From NCBI GenBank assembly GCA_036796255.1, contig DAIRDH010000008.1, positions 14,158 to 78,157 on the forward strand: a stretch of 64,000 nucleotides of DNA, given 5' to 3'. Below are positions 8,357-17,445 of the stretch, piece after piece (position 1 is the stretch's first letter; every line of letters starts with the position of its first letter). The translations under genes and the position numbers were made by a program. A model generated the notes under the pieces. That model did no database searches. It was given only the letters and a program-made list of their open reading frames with translations, and was not told the origin of the DNA. The stretch is from T3Sed10-241 sp036796255. GTDB taxonomy: Bacteria > Bacteroidota > Bacteroidia > Flavobacteriales_D > Cryomorphaceae.

Positions 8357-9766
8357 TTAGCGCTTTTCAGATTTCCCTTCCTTCGCCTTGTCGTAATCTG
8401 GCCAGTCGACGTAATGGTCAAAATTTTCAATTTTGTCCATTTTTCCAAACTGCCGGAAGTAGAGCTCCTTGCTCATGCCATCGTAGTGCAGGCTGAAGTA
8501 TTCGAACTGGTAGGTTTGAAATACGTTGAGCCAGATGAAAAAACCCGCCACGCTTAATGCAATGAGTTTGATGACGAGGTGCCGCTGCCTTATGAATTGG
8601 ACAAAAGCTGCCAGTGGAATGGCCATCAGCGCATATGAATCTACCATGGTACGTTGGCCATAAGTACCCCCGTACCACCAGCACCACCAGGAGAAAATGA
8701 TGTACACATTGACCACGGTAAATACAATCGTGGCGCATTGCCACGACCGGGACAAGCCGCGCATAAATGCGATGCCCACAAGCGCAAAAGCCATGATGGG
8801 GGTGTAAAGCAACCAACCTTTGCGCCAGCTGAACAACCCTTTGATAATGCGGGGCCTGTCAAAGAAAAAGCCTTCATCGTTGTAGGAGTAATAAATCCAA
8901 TGGCCCGTGGCGCTTTTCCAATAGAGCAGCTGCGGAATCCATACCGCGATGCAAAGCGCAGCAATGAGCAAGATCAGTGGCCAATTGCGCAACCACAGGC
9001 GGAGGCGCGCAGGAATATCGCTCCAGCGCTCAATGCCGTAAAGCATAAACAGCAGGACCACAATGGCATTGCTGGGCCTCACCAGTACAATCAATCCGCA
9101 CACGAGGCCTACCGCAAGGCTGTTACGGAAATTGACTTGCTTGTACCACTTCATGGTAAGCCAAATGAAGAGCGTAAACAGAAAGAAGTTGTACACGTGC
9201 ACATTGGGCGCCGATTGGGAGGCATAGGCCAACAAATTGGTTCCGGCCCCCACGAGCAGCAATGTTATGGCCGTGGTGCCATCATTGAAGCCCAGTGCAA
9301 AAAGCAACTTGAGCAATATAAACAAGCCCAACATGAGGTAAAACAGGGCACTGACCAGCAGCAAAATTTTGTACGGCTCCGAAAATCCATTTGCCGGAAA
9401 GGCATCTGTGCTTAAGGCGATGGCATGGCCTGCAAAAAAGAAAGGTGCGTACAGAAATGACAAGCCCATGCTCATCTTGATCACCTTGCGGCCTTCAGGA
9501 GTGTACAAGGGCCAAAACTTGTAGTAATCGACCCCATCCTCGCCTATGCTTTTGTAATCACCCTTCTCTAAAGTCAGGTCATCGTAAATAAAAAATGCGG
9601 GAAGGTAGGCGTAATAGGAATGCACGTCGTGCTCAACTACTCGGCGCTGTTCTTTCCAATTTTGCAAATCGAGATCGATGGTGGTTGCCGCGATGACCAC
9701 GGCCAGGAGGGCTATCAGTGACCAGGGGCTTTTTGACTTAAGAGACATCAGCATCCATGTTAGCAT
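8357..9766 (-). CDS. Polytopic membrane protein, GT-C glycosyltransferase-like
   Basis: A 469-residue protein with about ten hydrophobic segments. The first spans roughly residues 16-30. A large loop at about 35-95 carries acidic residues including EHDVHSYYAY; acidic first-loop residues are a hallmark of GT-C enzymes that use lipid-linked sugars. Further helices follow, then a short hydrophilic charged tail. No strict family signature was recognised, so glycosyltransferase is a fold-level inference and 'integral membrane protein' is the safe call. Starts at 9766, 9754 and 9748 are all ATG; the last gives the most typical N-terminus. It is convergent with the deaminase gene. Confidence 0.7.
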   Translation of the reverse strand: MLTWMLMSLKSKSPWSLIALLAVVIAATTIDLDLQNWKEQRRVVEHDVHSYYAYLPAFFIYDDLTLEKGDYKSIGEDGVDYYKFWPLYTPEGRKVIKMSMGLSFLYAPFFFAGHAIALSTDAFPANGFSEPYKILLLVSALFYLMLGLFILLKLLFALGFNDGTTAITLLLVGAGTNLLAYASQSAPNVHVYNFFLFTLFIWLTMKWYKQVNFRNSLAVGLVCGLIVLVRPSNAIVVLLFMLYGIERWSDIPARLRLWLRNWPLILLIAALCIAVWIPQLLYWKSATGHWIYYSYNDEGFFFDRPRIIKGLFSWRKGWLLYTPIMAFALVGIAFMRGLSRSWQCATIVFTVVNVYIIFSWWCWWYGGTYGQRTMVDSYALMAIPLAAFVQFIRQRHLVIKLIALSVAGFFIWLNVFQTYQFEYFSLHYDGMSKELYFRQFGKMDKIENFDHYVDWPDYDKAKEGKSEKR

Positions 9767-10147
9767 TCGATAAGCCTGGCACGGTCAAATATTTGTATTC
9801 TTTCAAAATGTGTGCTTTTCGCAGCAAAGTAAAATTGAGTACACAAATATATACAAGTCGGATTCCCGGCGACAATCCGAAAGATGATTCAGGGAAATAA
9901 TAACTGCTGCCCCGCGCCATCCTGAGCTTTCTAATGAGAAGAAATGTGGCCTTACTTTAAATCGCAAGGATACTTACTTTCACACCGCCCATTTGCGGTC
10001 GAGCGTAAAGGCCACATTCAGCCACTTCATGAGGCTTAGATCGCTCAACTGGGCCATGATGTCTCCACTAATGGCGTCTTAATCAGGCAAACCTGGCTTG
10101 CCAGTACCTGACTTCGCCACCCGGGTAAAGGTTTTTGAGCGCGATGA
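9767..10147. other. Intergenic stretch, possible gene remnant
   Basis: About 380 bp without a full gene. On the minus strand a 25-codon open stretch ending at a TGA at 9980-9982 has coding-like composition (ends NVAFTLDRKWAV) but is preceded by a stop. Another short protein-like frame lies at about 10080-10147. They could be remains of a decayed gene downstream of the barrel gene. Confidence 0.25.
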
Positions 10148-10702
10148 TTACATGGTTTGATTGCCCAAGCGGGTGCCAAAAACGTAGGCCAATCGAAGGT
10201 TGAAAGTTTCCAAAGCACGTCCGAAAGTGGAGCGGTCATAGCGCAGCCCGAAGTCAACGCGTCTGTTGGCAATACCTACCCCCGCGGCATACGAAAAAGC
10301 GGTAACTCCATTTCCATCAATGATGCGGTTCATGGCCCCAGCCTGGCCAGCAGCGTAGAAGTCGCCAAACAACCTAAACCTGTAGCCGGCGCGATAAGGG
10401 ATGAGTTGGGCATTGGGAAAACGGCGGTCAGATACAGATGAGTCTGTGCGGCTGCCCCTGTGCCATGTGTAGCCCACATGGCCTATGATGAAACCCCTGA
10501 GGCCAAAAGGAACTGCCAATTGAACCGAACCCCCATAACCGAAATTATTGGTGTTGCCGAAATTGCCAACGGGCAGGGCAAATTCAGGACCTAAATTCAG
10601 ATTCAAACGTCGGTAACGCATGGTGCGACTTTGGGCCATAAGATCGTCAGCACAGATACTTACTAGCAAGGCGAGGATCAAGGTTTTGAAAAGTGTCTTC
10701 AT
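10148..10702 (-). CDS. Outer membrane beta-barrel protein
   Basis: A 184-residue protein with a signal peptide (KTLFKTLILALLVSICADDL, cleavage near MAQS). The mature part is made of alternating glycine and aromatic strands such as YGGSVQLAVPFGLRGF and DFYAAGQAGAM. This matches small eight-stranded OmpA/OmpW-like barrels (PF13505-like) common in Bacteroidota. The final strand is NLRLAYVFGTRL. Function is unknown. It is a single gene with 358 bp of empty upstream DNA. Confidence 0.78.
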   Translation of the reverse strand: MKTLFKTLILALLVSICADDLMAQSRTMRYRRLNLNLGPEFALPVGNFGNTNNFGYGGSVQLAVPFGLRGFIIGHVGYTWHRGSRTDSSVSDRRFPNAQLIPYRAGYRFRLFGDFYAAGQAGAMNRIIDGNGVTAFSYAAGVGIANRRVDFGLRYDRSTFGRALETFNLRLAYVFGTRLGNQTM

Positions 10703-11061
10703 GGTTTGTGTTTGATTGGCTCGGTTATTAATTGGCTTTCACTTCTACCGCAGTAGTTGGCTTGTTTGCTTGTGTCAAAATCTAAGTGACGAATTTATAA
10801 ATTAAATGTAGTGATTAAGTAGTGTGCAGCAAGTATTAGATGCAAGCGATCACGGACCACAAAACGATATCAATGCTACATCAATCCTTCATTTTTTGAA
10901 TTCAAACAATTGTATAACATGTTTTTAATCAATTTAAAAATAGAATTCTAAAGCCTTAGAATAATTGATTGAAGCACGAATTGCGCTCAGTTCGCCTCCA
11001 TTTTGACTCATGAAATTCAGGAAATCAAGAAGTCCCAGTAGGCGGGTTTGTATGTGAAAAC
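10703..11061. other. AT-rich intergenic region
   Basis: About 360 bp with no credible gene. It separates the barrel gene from the WYL regulator gene. An imperfect -7-like element (TAGATTTTG, one base too wide) is on the minus strand near 10767-10775 and could serve the barrel gene. Nothing else was recognised. Confidence 0.4.
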
Positions 11062-12081
11062 TCAATACAACCCGAATGCCTTGCGCAATTCGTCCTTGAT
11101 TTGCACCTGCAACCTGAGCGGTGCCTTGACCTCAACATCTGATCCAAAGCTCAAAATTTGCATCACGAGTTCGCGTGTAATGCAGAGCTCTAGTTCTACT
11201 TCAAGCGCCACTTCATCATCGCGAATTACCTTTTGGGAATGGTGCCATGGCTGAGATGCCACATACTTGCCGCTGAGCGGAGTGAAGCGCAGGTGGATGC
11301 GCTGAGGCTGCTCGTTGAGCGCAGTAATTCCAAGGCTGTGCTTGAAGTAAAGGTCGGCGTTGAATGATGGTTGTCGCTCAAACTTATCGTCAAAAACCAT
11401 GACCTCGCCCTCGATGCGGTCGAGGCCAAACACCACCACTGCCTCTTTATCGGGATTGAAACCAATCACATACCAACGGTTTCGATACTCCTTGAGCAGA
11501 TAAGGATGAAGGGTGTAGTTGCGGCGCTTGCCTCCGGTAAATTTCGCATAGTTGAAGCTGACTACTCGCTTTCTGTTGATGGCTGAGAAGAGGTGCTTTA
11601 GGTGCTTGCCACCCTTGAAACTCGGCGCCGTTTCGAACTGCACATACTCCTCCACGGCTTTATCGTGGCCGCTGGGCGAAAGGTTAAGCCTGTCGAGAAT
11701 CTTGTCGATCGCAGCCTCACCTGATTTGAAAAGGTCAATGCCCCTGAACTGGCTGAGTGTATTTGCCGCAAGGCGAATGGCATCTGCCTCCTCCTCACTG
11801 AGCGGAAACTTGTCAATGCTGTAGCCGGGCTCGGTGTAGTGGTAGCCTTTGTGAACCTTGCTGTAAGCGATAGGCGCATGGAAACCGAGGTTGAGCTCAT
11901 TGCGCATGGCGTAGAGGTCTTTCTCGATGGTACTGTCGGAGATGTAATCGCCCTCGCTTCCGTAGAGCTCCTCTTCGCAGGCAAGGCGTAAATCTTCTTT
12001 CGAAGGATAGGGCTTGTAGGGATTGCCAATGCATCGGTCTATGATACGGTAGCGAAGCAGGGCGTATTTATTGGCAGGCAT
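11062..12081 (-). CDS. WYL-domain transcriptional regulator
   Basis: A 339-residue protein. Residues 1-80 form a winged-helix-like segment (SDSTIEKDLYAMRNELNLG). The WYL domain follows at about 165-230 with HPYLLKEYRNRWYVIGF, the strand that names the family. A C-terminal WCX-like extension (about 255-335) ends the protein. Such regulators sense ligands, often nucleic acids or nucleotides, through the WYL pocket and control transcription; the ligand here is unknown. It is transcribed alone, separated from mazG by 63 bp in the same direction, so read-through from mazG is possible. Confidence 0.85.
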   Translation of the reverse strand: MPANKYALLRYRIIDRCIGNPYKPYPSKEDLRLACEEELYGSEGDYISDSTIEKDLYAMRNELNLGFHAPIAYSKVHKGYHYTEPGYSIDKFPLSEEEADAIRLAANTLSQFRGIDLFKSGEAAIDKILDRLNLSPSGHDKAVEEYVQFETAPSFKGGKHLKHLFSAINRKRVVSFNYAKFTGGKRRNYTLHPYLLKEYRNRWYVIGFNPDKEAVVVFGLDRIEGEVMVFDDKFERQPSFNADLYFKHSLGITALNEQPQRIHLRFTPLSGKYVASQPWHHSQKVIRDDEVALEVELELCITRELVMQILSFGSDVEVKAPLRLQVQIKDELRKAFGLY

Positions 12082-12102
12082 AGAGGTCTGTATTTAGCCC
12101 TG

Positions 12103-12110
12103 CCAAGGTA
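12103..12110 (-). promoter_or_regulatory. Probable -7 box of the WYL gene
   Basis: TACCTTGG on the minus strand, one mismatch from TAnnTTTG, 21 bp before the ATG at 12081. Confidence 0.35.
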
Positions 12111-12144
12111 GCGATTTGACTGGATTGAAGGATGCGAACTGCCA

Positions 12145-12909
12145 TTATTCCATGGCCTTGCTTCGGTTCCAGTACACATCCATCTCTTCGAGGCTCATAT
12201 CGCCAAGTTGCTTGCCTTCTTTGGCACTTTCGGTTTCGAGGTATTGAAAGCGGCGTATGAATTTGCGGTTGGTGCGTTCGAGCGCGTCATCGGGATTGAT
12301 ACCCAGGAAGCGCGCATAATTGATCATGGAAAAAAGTACATCGCCAAATTCCGCTTCCACCTTGTCTGAGCCTTTCTGCACCTCTTCATGGAGCTCATCC
12401 ATCTCTTCTTTTACCTTCTCCCACACTTGCCCGGCATGGTCCCAATCGAAACCAACACCCCTGGCCTTGTCTTGTATCCTGCTGGCTTTCACCAATGAGG
12501 GCAGGGATTTTGGCACGCCTTCAAGCACTGATTTATTGCCTTCTTTCAGCTTCAGCTTTTCCCAGTTGGCTTTCACTTCCTCTTCATCGGCCACCACCAC
12601 ATCGCCATAAATGTGCGGATGGCGGCTCACCAGCTTATCGCACACGCTGTGCAGCACATCGGCCACGTCAAAAGCGCCTTTCTCTGCGCCTATTTTGCTG
12701 TAAAAGACAAGGTGAAGCATCAAGTCGCCAAGTTCCTTTTTGACCTCATTCAAATCTCCATCGATGATAGCGTCGGAAAGTTCATACATCTCTTCAATGC
12801 TCAGGTGGCGAAGGGATTCCATGGTTTGCTTGCGGTCCCAGGGACACTTCTCGCGAAGTTCGTCCATGATACTGAGCAAACGTTCAAATGCTTTCAACTT
12901 CTCGTCCAT
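12145..12909 (-). CDS. mazG: Nucleoside triphosphate pyrophosphohydrolase MazG
   Basis: A 254-residue tandem MazG protein that hydrolyses (d)NTPs to NMP and pyrophosphate, cleaning nucleotide pools. The first MazG fold has CPWDRKQTMESLRHLSIEE and the metal motif EELYE-like EEMYELSDAI, then ELGDLMLHLVF. The second fold has KEEMDELHEE and EFGDVLFSMIN. The longest frame begins at 12960, but the 17 extra residues overlap the promoter; the ATG at 12909 gives the standard N-terminus. It is divergent from the PagL-like gene. Confidence 0.95.
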   Translation of the reverse strand: MDEKLKAFERLLSIMDELREKCPWDRKQTMESLRHLSIEEMYELSDAIIDGDLNEVKKELGDLMLHLVFYSKIGAEKGAFDVADVLHSVCDKLVSRHPHIYGDVVVADEEEVKANWEKLKLKEGNKSVLEGVPKSLPSLVKASRIQDKARGVGFDWDHAGQVWEKVKEEMDELHEEVQKGSDKVEAEFGDVLFSMINYARFLGINPDDALERTNRKFIRRFQYLETESAKEGKQLGDMSLEEMDVYWNRSKAME

Positions 12910-12927
12910 TGGATTCTCATTTTGCCA

Positions 12928-12935
12928 CAAAAATA
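12928..12935 (-). promoter_or_regulatory. -7 box of mazG
   Basis: TATTTTTG on the minus strand, an exact match to TAnnTTTG, 18 bp before the ATG at 12909. A TTG at 12960-12958 is placed about right for the -33 element (22 bp away). It rules out the longer start at 12960. Confidence 0.55.
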
Positions 12936-12995
12936 GGCAAAAAGAGCCCCTTGAGCCCAATGGAGATTTCGGGCCAATGCCTTACATTCGCGGCC

Positions 12996-14057
12996 ATGGT
13001 GCGGGTAATGTGGCTTCTTGTTTTTTCGCTTTCGGCAAATGCGGCCTTTGCGCAAGCGCCGTACCGCCTTGAACTGGGCCCTGTGGGCGGCTTCCTGATG
13101 CCTCACCATGACCACATGCTCTACCTTGCCGATGGACATGTGCGTGGAATTTCAACGTCAATTCATTTTGAAACAGATGGCTCAAAAGATTGGCACCACG
13201 CCTTCAATTTCCCAACCTGGGGCTTTTCAATCGCCGGCTATAATTTGGGGTCGGTCAGGCTCGGCGAAGGCTACAGCCTGCACAGTTTCGTAAACTTGCC
13301 CCTCGATGGCAAGCGCCGCTACAGCATCATGATGGGCATAGGCTTGGGCTACGTTACAAGGCCATTCAACCTCGAAGACAATTTTCAGAACGGTGCCATC
13401 GGCTCTCGCCTCAATGCATCTCTTGAACTTTCTGCTTACCGCAAATGGAGGCTCAGTGAGCACCTCGCCCTGCGGGCTGGCATTGGCATCAGGCACATGA
13501 GCAACGGAGCCATGCGCCTGCCCAATACCGGCATTAACCTCGCAGTGGCCACTGTGGCCTTGCAATACGCCCCTGAAGCGTTCAATCCGCCACAGCGCCT
13601 GCGCAAAGCAGTAGAAGATAAAGCCTGGCACCTATTCGGAGGTATGTCCTTTGGCGTAAAGGAAGTACTGCCCCTCGGCGGACCAAGCTACGGCGTGGTA
13701 AACGGCTTCGCCAGCGCCCAGAAGCGCATCAACCCAAAATCGTCATGGGGCGCTGAAGGCGGAGTGAATTACAACGCCAGCCTCGAGCCCCGCGCAATCG
13801 ACCGCGGTGCATCGCCCTCGGCGGGCCTCAACTTCAGGGCTTACCTCGCCGGGCAATACATACTGCACTTTGGATTACTCAGTCTTCGCCTGCAAGCCGG
13901 AAGCTACATACTTCCAAAATTTGAAGACGATGGTCTTGTATTTTTTCGCTACCAATTGCTCTATGAGCAGGGCCGATGGCAGGCATTCGTAGGGTTAAAA
14001 ACACACTATGCCAAAGCCGACAACGGCGAACTTGGCATCGCCTTCCGGATATTATGA
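12996..14057 (+). CDS. Acyloxyacyl hydrolase, PagL-like lipid A deacylase
   Basis: A 353-residue outer-membrane enzyme with a signal peptide (VRVMWLLVFSLSANAAFAQ). The segment RHMSNGAMRLPNTGIN holds the PagL-type catalytic His and Ser (H167, S169), with the following Asn also conserved in Bacteroidota members. PagL removes the 3-O acyl chain of lipid A; these longer Bacteroidota proteins share the barrel motif but their exact substrate is untested. The longest frame begins at 12888 inside mazG; the ATG at 12996 fits the signal peptide. Its stop overlaps the next start as ATGA, so the two genes form an operon. Confidence 0.83.
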   Translation: MVRVMWLLVFSLSANAAFAQAPYRLELGPVGGFLMPHHDHMLYLADGHVRGISTSIHFETDGSKDWHHAFNFPTWGFSIAGYNLGSVRLGEGYSLHSFVNLPLDGKRRYSIMMGIGLGYVTRPFNLEDNFQNGAIGSRLNASLELSAYRKWRLSEHLALRAGIGIRHMSNGAMRLPNTGINLAVATVALQYAPEAFNPPQRLRKAVEDKAWHLFGGMSFGVKEVLPLGGPSYGVVNGFASAQKRINPKSSWGAEGGVNYNASLEPRAIDRGASPSAGLNFRAYLAGQYILHFGLLSLRLQAGSYILPKFEDDGLVFFRYQLLYEQGRWQAFVGLKTHYAKADNGELGIAFRIL

Positions 14058-14800
14058 AATCAGCCCCACAGATATTGATCTTCGTGCTCATCGCACTACT
14101 TTTTAGCGCCTGCGCCGAAGAAAACCGCTGGGATTGCTTCACCGGAATGGGAGATATACAATCGGAAGTGCGCATCCTGCCCCCATTCGAAAGTATCTAC
14201 ACCCAGGACCGGATTGATTTGGAATACCGCTTTGACAGCGCCTATTTCATTGAAATCACTTTTGGTGAAAACCTGCTGGAGCACATACAAACTGAAGTGA
14301 TTGATGGGCAGCTGCGACTTGAAAATACTGCCAAATGCAATTGGGTGCGCGACCTTTCCATTAAGCCTTCCGTTGTTCTTTATGCGCCTCATTTTAGCCA
14401 TATCGAAAACCGGGGTACTGGTCATATTGATTTCCTTGACACCTTAAATGTGGCAAGCTTCACCTATGAGGAATACGAGGCCAACGGAGCAGTAAACTTA
14501 TTGCTCAACTGCGCCGAGAGCAATATCCTCCTGCATACAGGGCGATGCAACGTACAAGTGCTGGGAAGAAGTGAAACGAGCAACCTCTATAGCTCCGGCG
14601 TAGGCCAGATGAACGCGTCGGGATTATTGAGTGCCACCGCCCTCGTGAACAACAGCAGCCCGCAGCCCATGCGCGTGCACAGCAACGGATATCTCTTTGC
14701 CTTCATAGGCCGTCAGGGCAGCATTTGCTATACGGGTAGCCCTGACCTGATAGAAGTTGAGCGAGAGGGCAGCGGTGCAATTAGTGCATGCTCAGATTGA
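14054..14800 (+). CDS. DUF2807 (head GIN domain) lipoprotein
   Basis: A 248-residue lipoprotein; the signal ILIFVLIALLFSAC contains the lipobox LFSAC. The mature part is a right-handed beta-solenoid-like DUF2807/GIN domain made of short repeating strands (LYSSGVGQMNASGLLS, IENRGTGHIDF). Such proteins sit in the periplasm or on the surface with unknown function. Its ATG overlaps the stop of the deacylase gene by 4 nt, so production is coupled to it. The longer frame from 13976 is just overlap. Confidence 0.8.
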   Translation: MKSAPQILIFVLIALLFSACAEENRWDCFTGMGDIQSEVRILPPFESIYTQDRIDLEYRFDSAYFIEITFGENLLEHIQTEVIDGQLRLENTAKCNWVRDLSIKPSVVLYAPHFSHIENRGTGHIDFLDTLNVASFTYEEYEANGAVNLLLNCAESNILLHTGRCNVQVLGRSETSNLYSSGVGQMNASGLLSATALVNNSSPQPMRVHSNGYLFAFIGRQGSICYTGSPDLIEVEREGSGAISACSD

Positions 14801-14901
14801 GAAGGCTGCAATATCATCTGCTCCACTCAAAATCATCTATCCTGACCTGTTTTTTCACAAGCCTTTGCATGTGAAATAGGCCGTCGTCGATGATGTTTTT
14901 G

Positions 14902-14909
14902 TATTTTTG
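14902..14909 (+). promoter_or_regulatory. -7 box of the small membrane protein gene
   Basis: TATTTTTG, an exact TAnnTTTG match 22 bp before the ATG at 14932. Confidence 0.5.
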
Positions 14910-14931
14910 CTTTCGCAAAATCGATTGAATT

Positions 14932-15120
14932 ATGTTTCAACTTGCCATCATCACCATTGTAATGCTCGGCCTTGCCTTCGCTGGCATTGCCATCAAAATA
15001 CTCGTCAAAAAAGACGGCCAGTTTGCCGGTACCTGTGCGAGCAACAACCCACTGTTGCAAGAAAAAGGCGCCTCTTGTGGGGTTTGCGGCGCTCGCCCTG
15101 AAGAGCAGTGCAAGAAGTAG
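14932..15120 (+). CDS. Small single-span membrane protein with CxxC
   Basis: A 62-residue protein. Residues 3-24 form one transmembrane helix (LAIITIVMLGLAFAGIAI), followed by a basic stop-transfer stretch (KILVKKDG). The short hydrophilic tail has four cysteines, including CGVCG and a C-terminal CKK. Cysteine spacing suggests a metal or disulfide site. It has its own -7 box. I recall similar short proteins in other Bacteroidota but know no function; metal binding is inference. Confidence 0.72.
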   Translation: MFQLAIITIVMLGLAFAGIAIKILVKKDGQFAGTCASNNPLLQEKGASCGVCGARPEEQCKK

Positions 15121-15229
15121 AATGTATCACGGTTGAAGACTCCGTTTACCTTGCAAGTTTCATTGATTGTATGAATAAACTGCCGTTGACTTATAAAATT
15201 TCATTGAACGCACAGTGAAGGCTGAAAGG

Positions 15230-16267
15230 TCAATCCTCAAATTCCTCTATTTTCACTTTCCACCCTGAGGAAGCATAAGTTGAAAGTGATTCATCTCCTG
15301 CATCAAAAATTAAATAAACCTCAAGTTGTAGTTCAGGATGCTCTTCCAAAAACAGTTTAGTCTCCTCTACACCCATTACTAAAAATGCCGTTGCCATGGC
15401 GTCAGCATTGGTACAGTTGGGCGCCATCACGGTAACGCTGAGCAGATTGTGATCTACCGGGTATCCGGTCTTTGGATCGATGGTGTGGGAGTATTTCTTG
15501 CCATCCTTTTCGTAAAACTTGCGATAGGTGCCACTTGTGGCCATGGCCGCATCCGGGAGGGCAACAGCGGCCTGAAGCTCTCGTGGAGCCATAGCATCGA
15601 GTGGCTTGTCAATCCCAATACGCCAGGACTGTCCTTTTTCATTCACACCTCTGGCTACCACCTCTCCACCTATCTCCACCATCATGTTCGAAATACCTTT
15701 CGATTGAAGATAATCTGCAACAACATCAACGGCATATCCCTGCGCGTAACTGTTCACATCGATTTGCATCCCGGGCTTCTTCCGGAAGCGCAATCCTTTT
15801 TGATCGAATGCCTCCACCTCAATGTTAAAAGTAGCCAGCTGCTTCAATGAATCTACATTGACGTTGTCTTTTACACGTCCACCCTCAGGGCCAAAACCCC
15901 AAGCCCTCACCAGGGGGGCAACCATGGGGTTGAATGCGCCACCTGTAAGCATAGACAATTCCCTTCCACGCTCAAAAATTGTGATAAAATGGGGATCTGT
16001 GATTTCAATGCTGTCATTACTGTTGAAACTCGAAATAGTCGAATTCTTCACCCAAGTGCTCAGTGAAAGATCAATGGCATCAAGTATAGAGTCGATCTCC
16101 GTCTTTGACACCACCACAGAATCAGAAGCTAAATACCTGATATTGTAAGTAGTGCCTTGCGCTTCTCCGTGTATAACTTCAACATCTGATTGCGTCGAGG
16201 TCTCAGTTTGAGAATCACAGGCTACCAATGCAAGTAGCATAAGTGGCAAGGACAAGATTCTTTTCAT
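15230..16267 (-). CDS. apbE: FAD:protein FMN transferase
   Basis: A 345-residue lipoprotein (lipobox LLALVAC) that covalently attaches FMN to Thr or Ser of target flavoproteins such as NqrB/NqrC and RnfG in the periplasm. Motifs include DVNSYAQGYAVD (residues about 172-183), MVEIGGEVVARG, and the C-terminal TNADAMATAFLVMG, whose acidic residue binds magnesium. Length is normal. No Nqr or Rnf genes are in the window. It faces away from the AAA ATPase gene. Confidence 0.94.
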   Translation of the reverse strand: MKRILSLPLMLLALVACDSQTETSTQSDVEVIHGEAQGTTYNIRYLASDSVVVSKTEIDSILDAIDLSLSTWVKNSTISSFNSNDSIEITDPHFITIFERGRELSMLTGGAFNPMVAPLVRAWGFGPEGGRVKDNVNVDSLKQLATFNIEVEAFDQKGLRFRKKPGMQIDVNSYAQGYAVDVVADYLQSKGISNMMVEIGGEVVARGVNEKGQSWRIGIDKPLDAMAPRELQAAVALPDAAMATSGTYRKFYEKDGKKYSHTIDPKTGYPVDHNLLSVTVMAPNCTNADAMATAFLVMGVEETKLFLEEHPELQLEVYLIFDAGDESLSTYASSGWKVKIEEFED

Positions 16268-16277
16268 AAATAGGGCA

Positions 16278-16309
16278 TTTTTGAAGGAACAACCATTTCT
16301 TTAGCTTTG
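16278..16309 (+). promoter_or_regulatory. Promoter of the AAA ATPase operon
   Basis: A good two-part Bacteroidota promoter: TTTTTG ending at 16283 as the -33 element, an 18-bp spacer, and TAGCTTTG at 16302-16309 as the -7 box. Leader length is about 38 nt to the ATG at 16354. Confidence 0.65.
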
Positions 16310-16353
16310 TTGTTAGTCCGGATGTCGCAAAGCGACCGGACAAAGTTAGCAAT

Positions 16354-17445
16354 ATGAAAAATCAGCGCGAAAGCCTTCCCGCCACCCTGGGCGAATTGAA
16401 AAAATCAGGATATCAAGCCATTTCTGTAAAAGATGAAATTCGGCGCAACCTCATGGCCCGAATTAAAAGCAAAGAACCTGTATTCGAAGGCGTTTTGGGC
16501 TATGAGCACACCGTGTTTCCAGAGGTAGAAAGGGCGTTGCTATCAAGGCACAACATCAACTTTCTTGGGCTACGCGGCCAGGCCAAAACGCGCATGGCCC
16601 GACAAATCATCGGCTTGCTCGATCCATTCATACCTGTAGTTAAGGGCTCAGCTGTGAATGACGACCCCATGGCGCCCATCTCTCGCTATGCCATAGACCT
16701 TATTGCCGAAAAAGGCGATGACACCCCTATCTCCTGGCTGCCGCGAGAGGAGCGCTACACGGAGAAACTCGCAACACCCGATGTGACCGTTGCCGACCTG
16801 ATTGGCGACACCGACCCCATAAAAGCGGCCAACATGAAGCTGGACTACTCCGATGAGCGGGTTATTCACTTCGGGCTGATACCCAGAGCGCACCGCGGCA
16901 TTTTTGTCATCAACGAATTGCCCGATTTACAGCCGAGGATTCAGGTGGCACTTTTCAATATTTTGCAGGANNNNNNNNNNNNNNNNNNNNNNNNNNNNNN
17001 NNNNNNNNNNNNNNNNNNNNNNNNNNNNNNNNNNNNNNNNNNNNNNNNNNNNNNNNNNNNNNNNNNNNNNAAAGCGCTGCGCAACACCTTTGCCCAGTAC
17101 TTCCCCGATCCCGAAATGTTCAAAAAGAAGAAAAACGAACCCAACCCTTACGCGCAGGTGATCACATGGTTTGGGAAGAATGAGCTGGAGTTGCCCGCTG
17201 AACTTTCGGAAGATGAACACCGCAAAGCCCTGCTTTCAGTGCCTGGACTGCAGAAGCTGGTAAACAAATACAGCCCTGGATTGGCAAAAGAAGAGGAAAC
17301 GCTGCTGATGGAATTTGTATTGCACGGCCTGGCTGAGCACAGCCTGCTCGGCAAGAACGTTCTTGAAGAGGGCCTTAGCTTTAGCGACCTGTTCAGCAGT
17401 GTATTCTCCATGGACGACTTTGAAGCCGACGAGTACGGCCAATGA
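16354..17445 (+). CDS. MoxR/magnesium-chelatase-like AAA+ ATPase (interrupted by gap)
   Basis: An AAA+ protein with the Walker A-like loop GLRGQAKTRMARQI near residue 73 and the Walker B-like FVINELPDL near 183. The gap at 16971-17070 removes the sensor regions. The reading frame is the same on both sides of the 100 N, but the real gap length is unknown. The remaining 363 codons are shorter than relatives I know (about 500 residues), so over 100 residues are probably missing. The C-terminus (about 250-363) is helical. Its stop overlaps the CPBP protease start as ATGA. Role is unknown; MoxR-like ATPases often act as chaperones for membrane or metal-containing complexes. Confidence 0.78.
   Translation: MKNQRESLPATLGELKKSGYQAISVKDEIRRNLMARIKSKEPVFEGVLGYEHTVFPEVERALLSRHNINFLGLRGQAKTRMARQIIGLLDPFIPVVKGSAVNDDPMAPISRYAIDLIAEKGDDTPISWLPREERYTEKLATPDVTVADLIGDTDPIKAANMKLDYSDERVIHFGLIPRAHRGIFVINELPDLQPRIQVALFNILQXXXXXXXXXXXXXXXXXXXXXXXXXXXXXXXXXXKALRNTFAQYFPDPEMFKKKKNEPNPYAQVITWFGKNELELPAELSEDEHRKALLSVPGLQKLVNKYSPGLAKEEETLLMEFVLHGLAEHSLLGKNVLEEGLSFSDLFSSVFSMDDFEADEYGQ
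16971..17070. other. Assembly gap (100 N)
   Basis: A placeholder gap inside the AAA ATPase gene. The flanks do not overlap each other, so real sequence is missing here. Confidence 0.98.

Noticed and set aside
9980..10147. Two short protein-like frames downstream of the barrel gene
   Set aside because: Each is under 30 codons with stops between; at best a decayed gene, not a current one.
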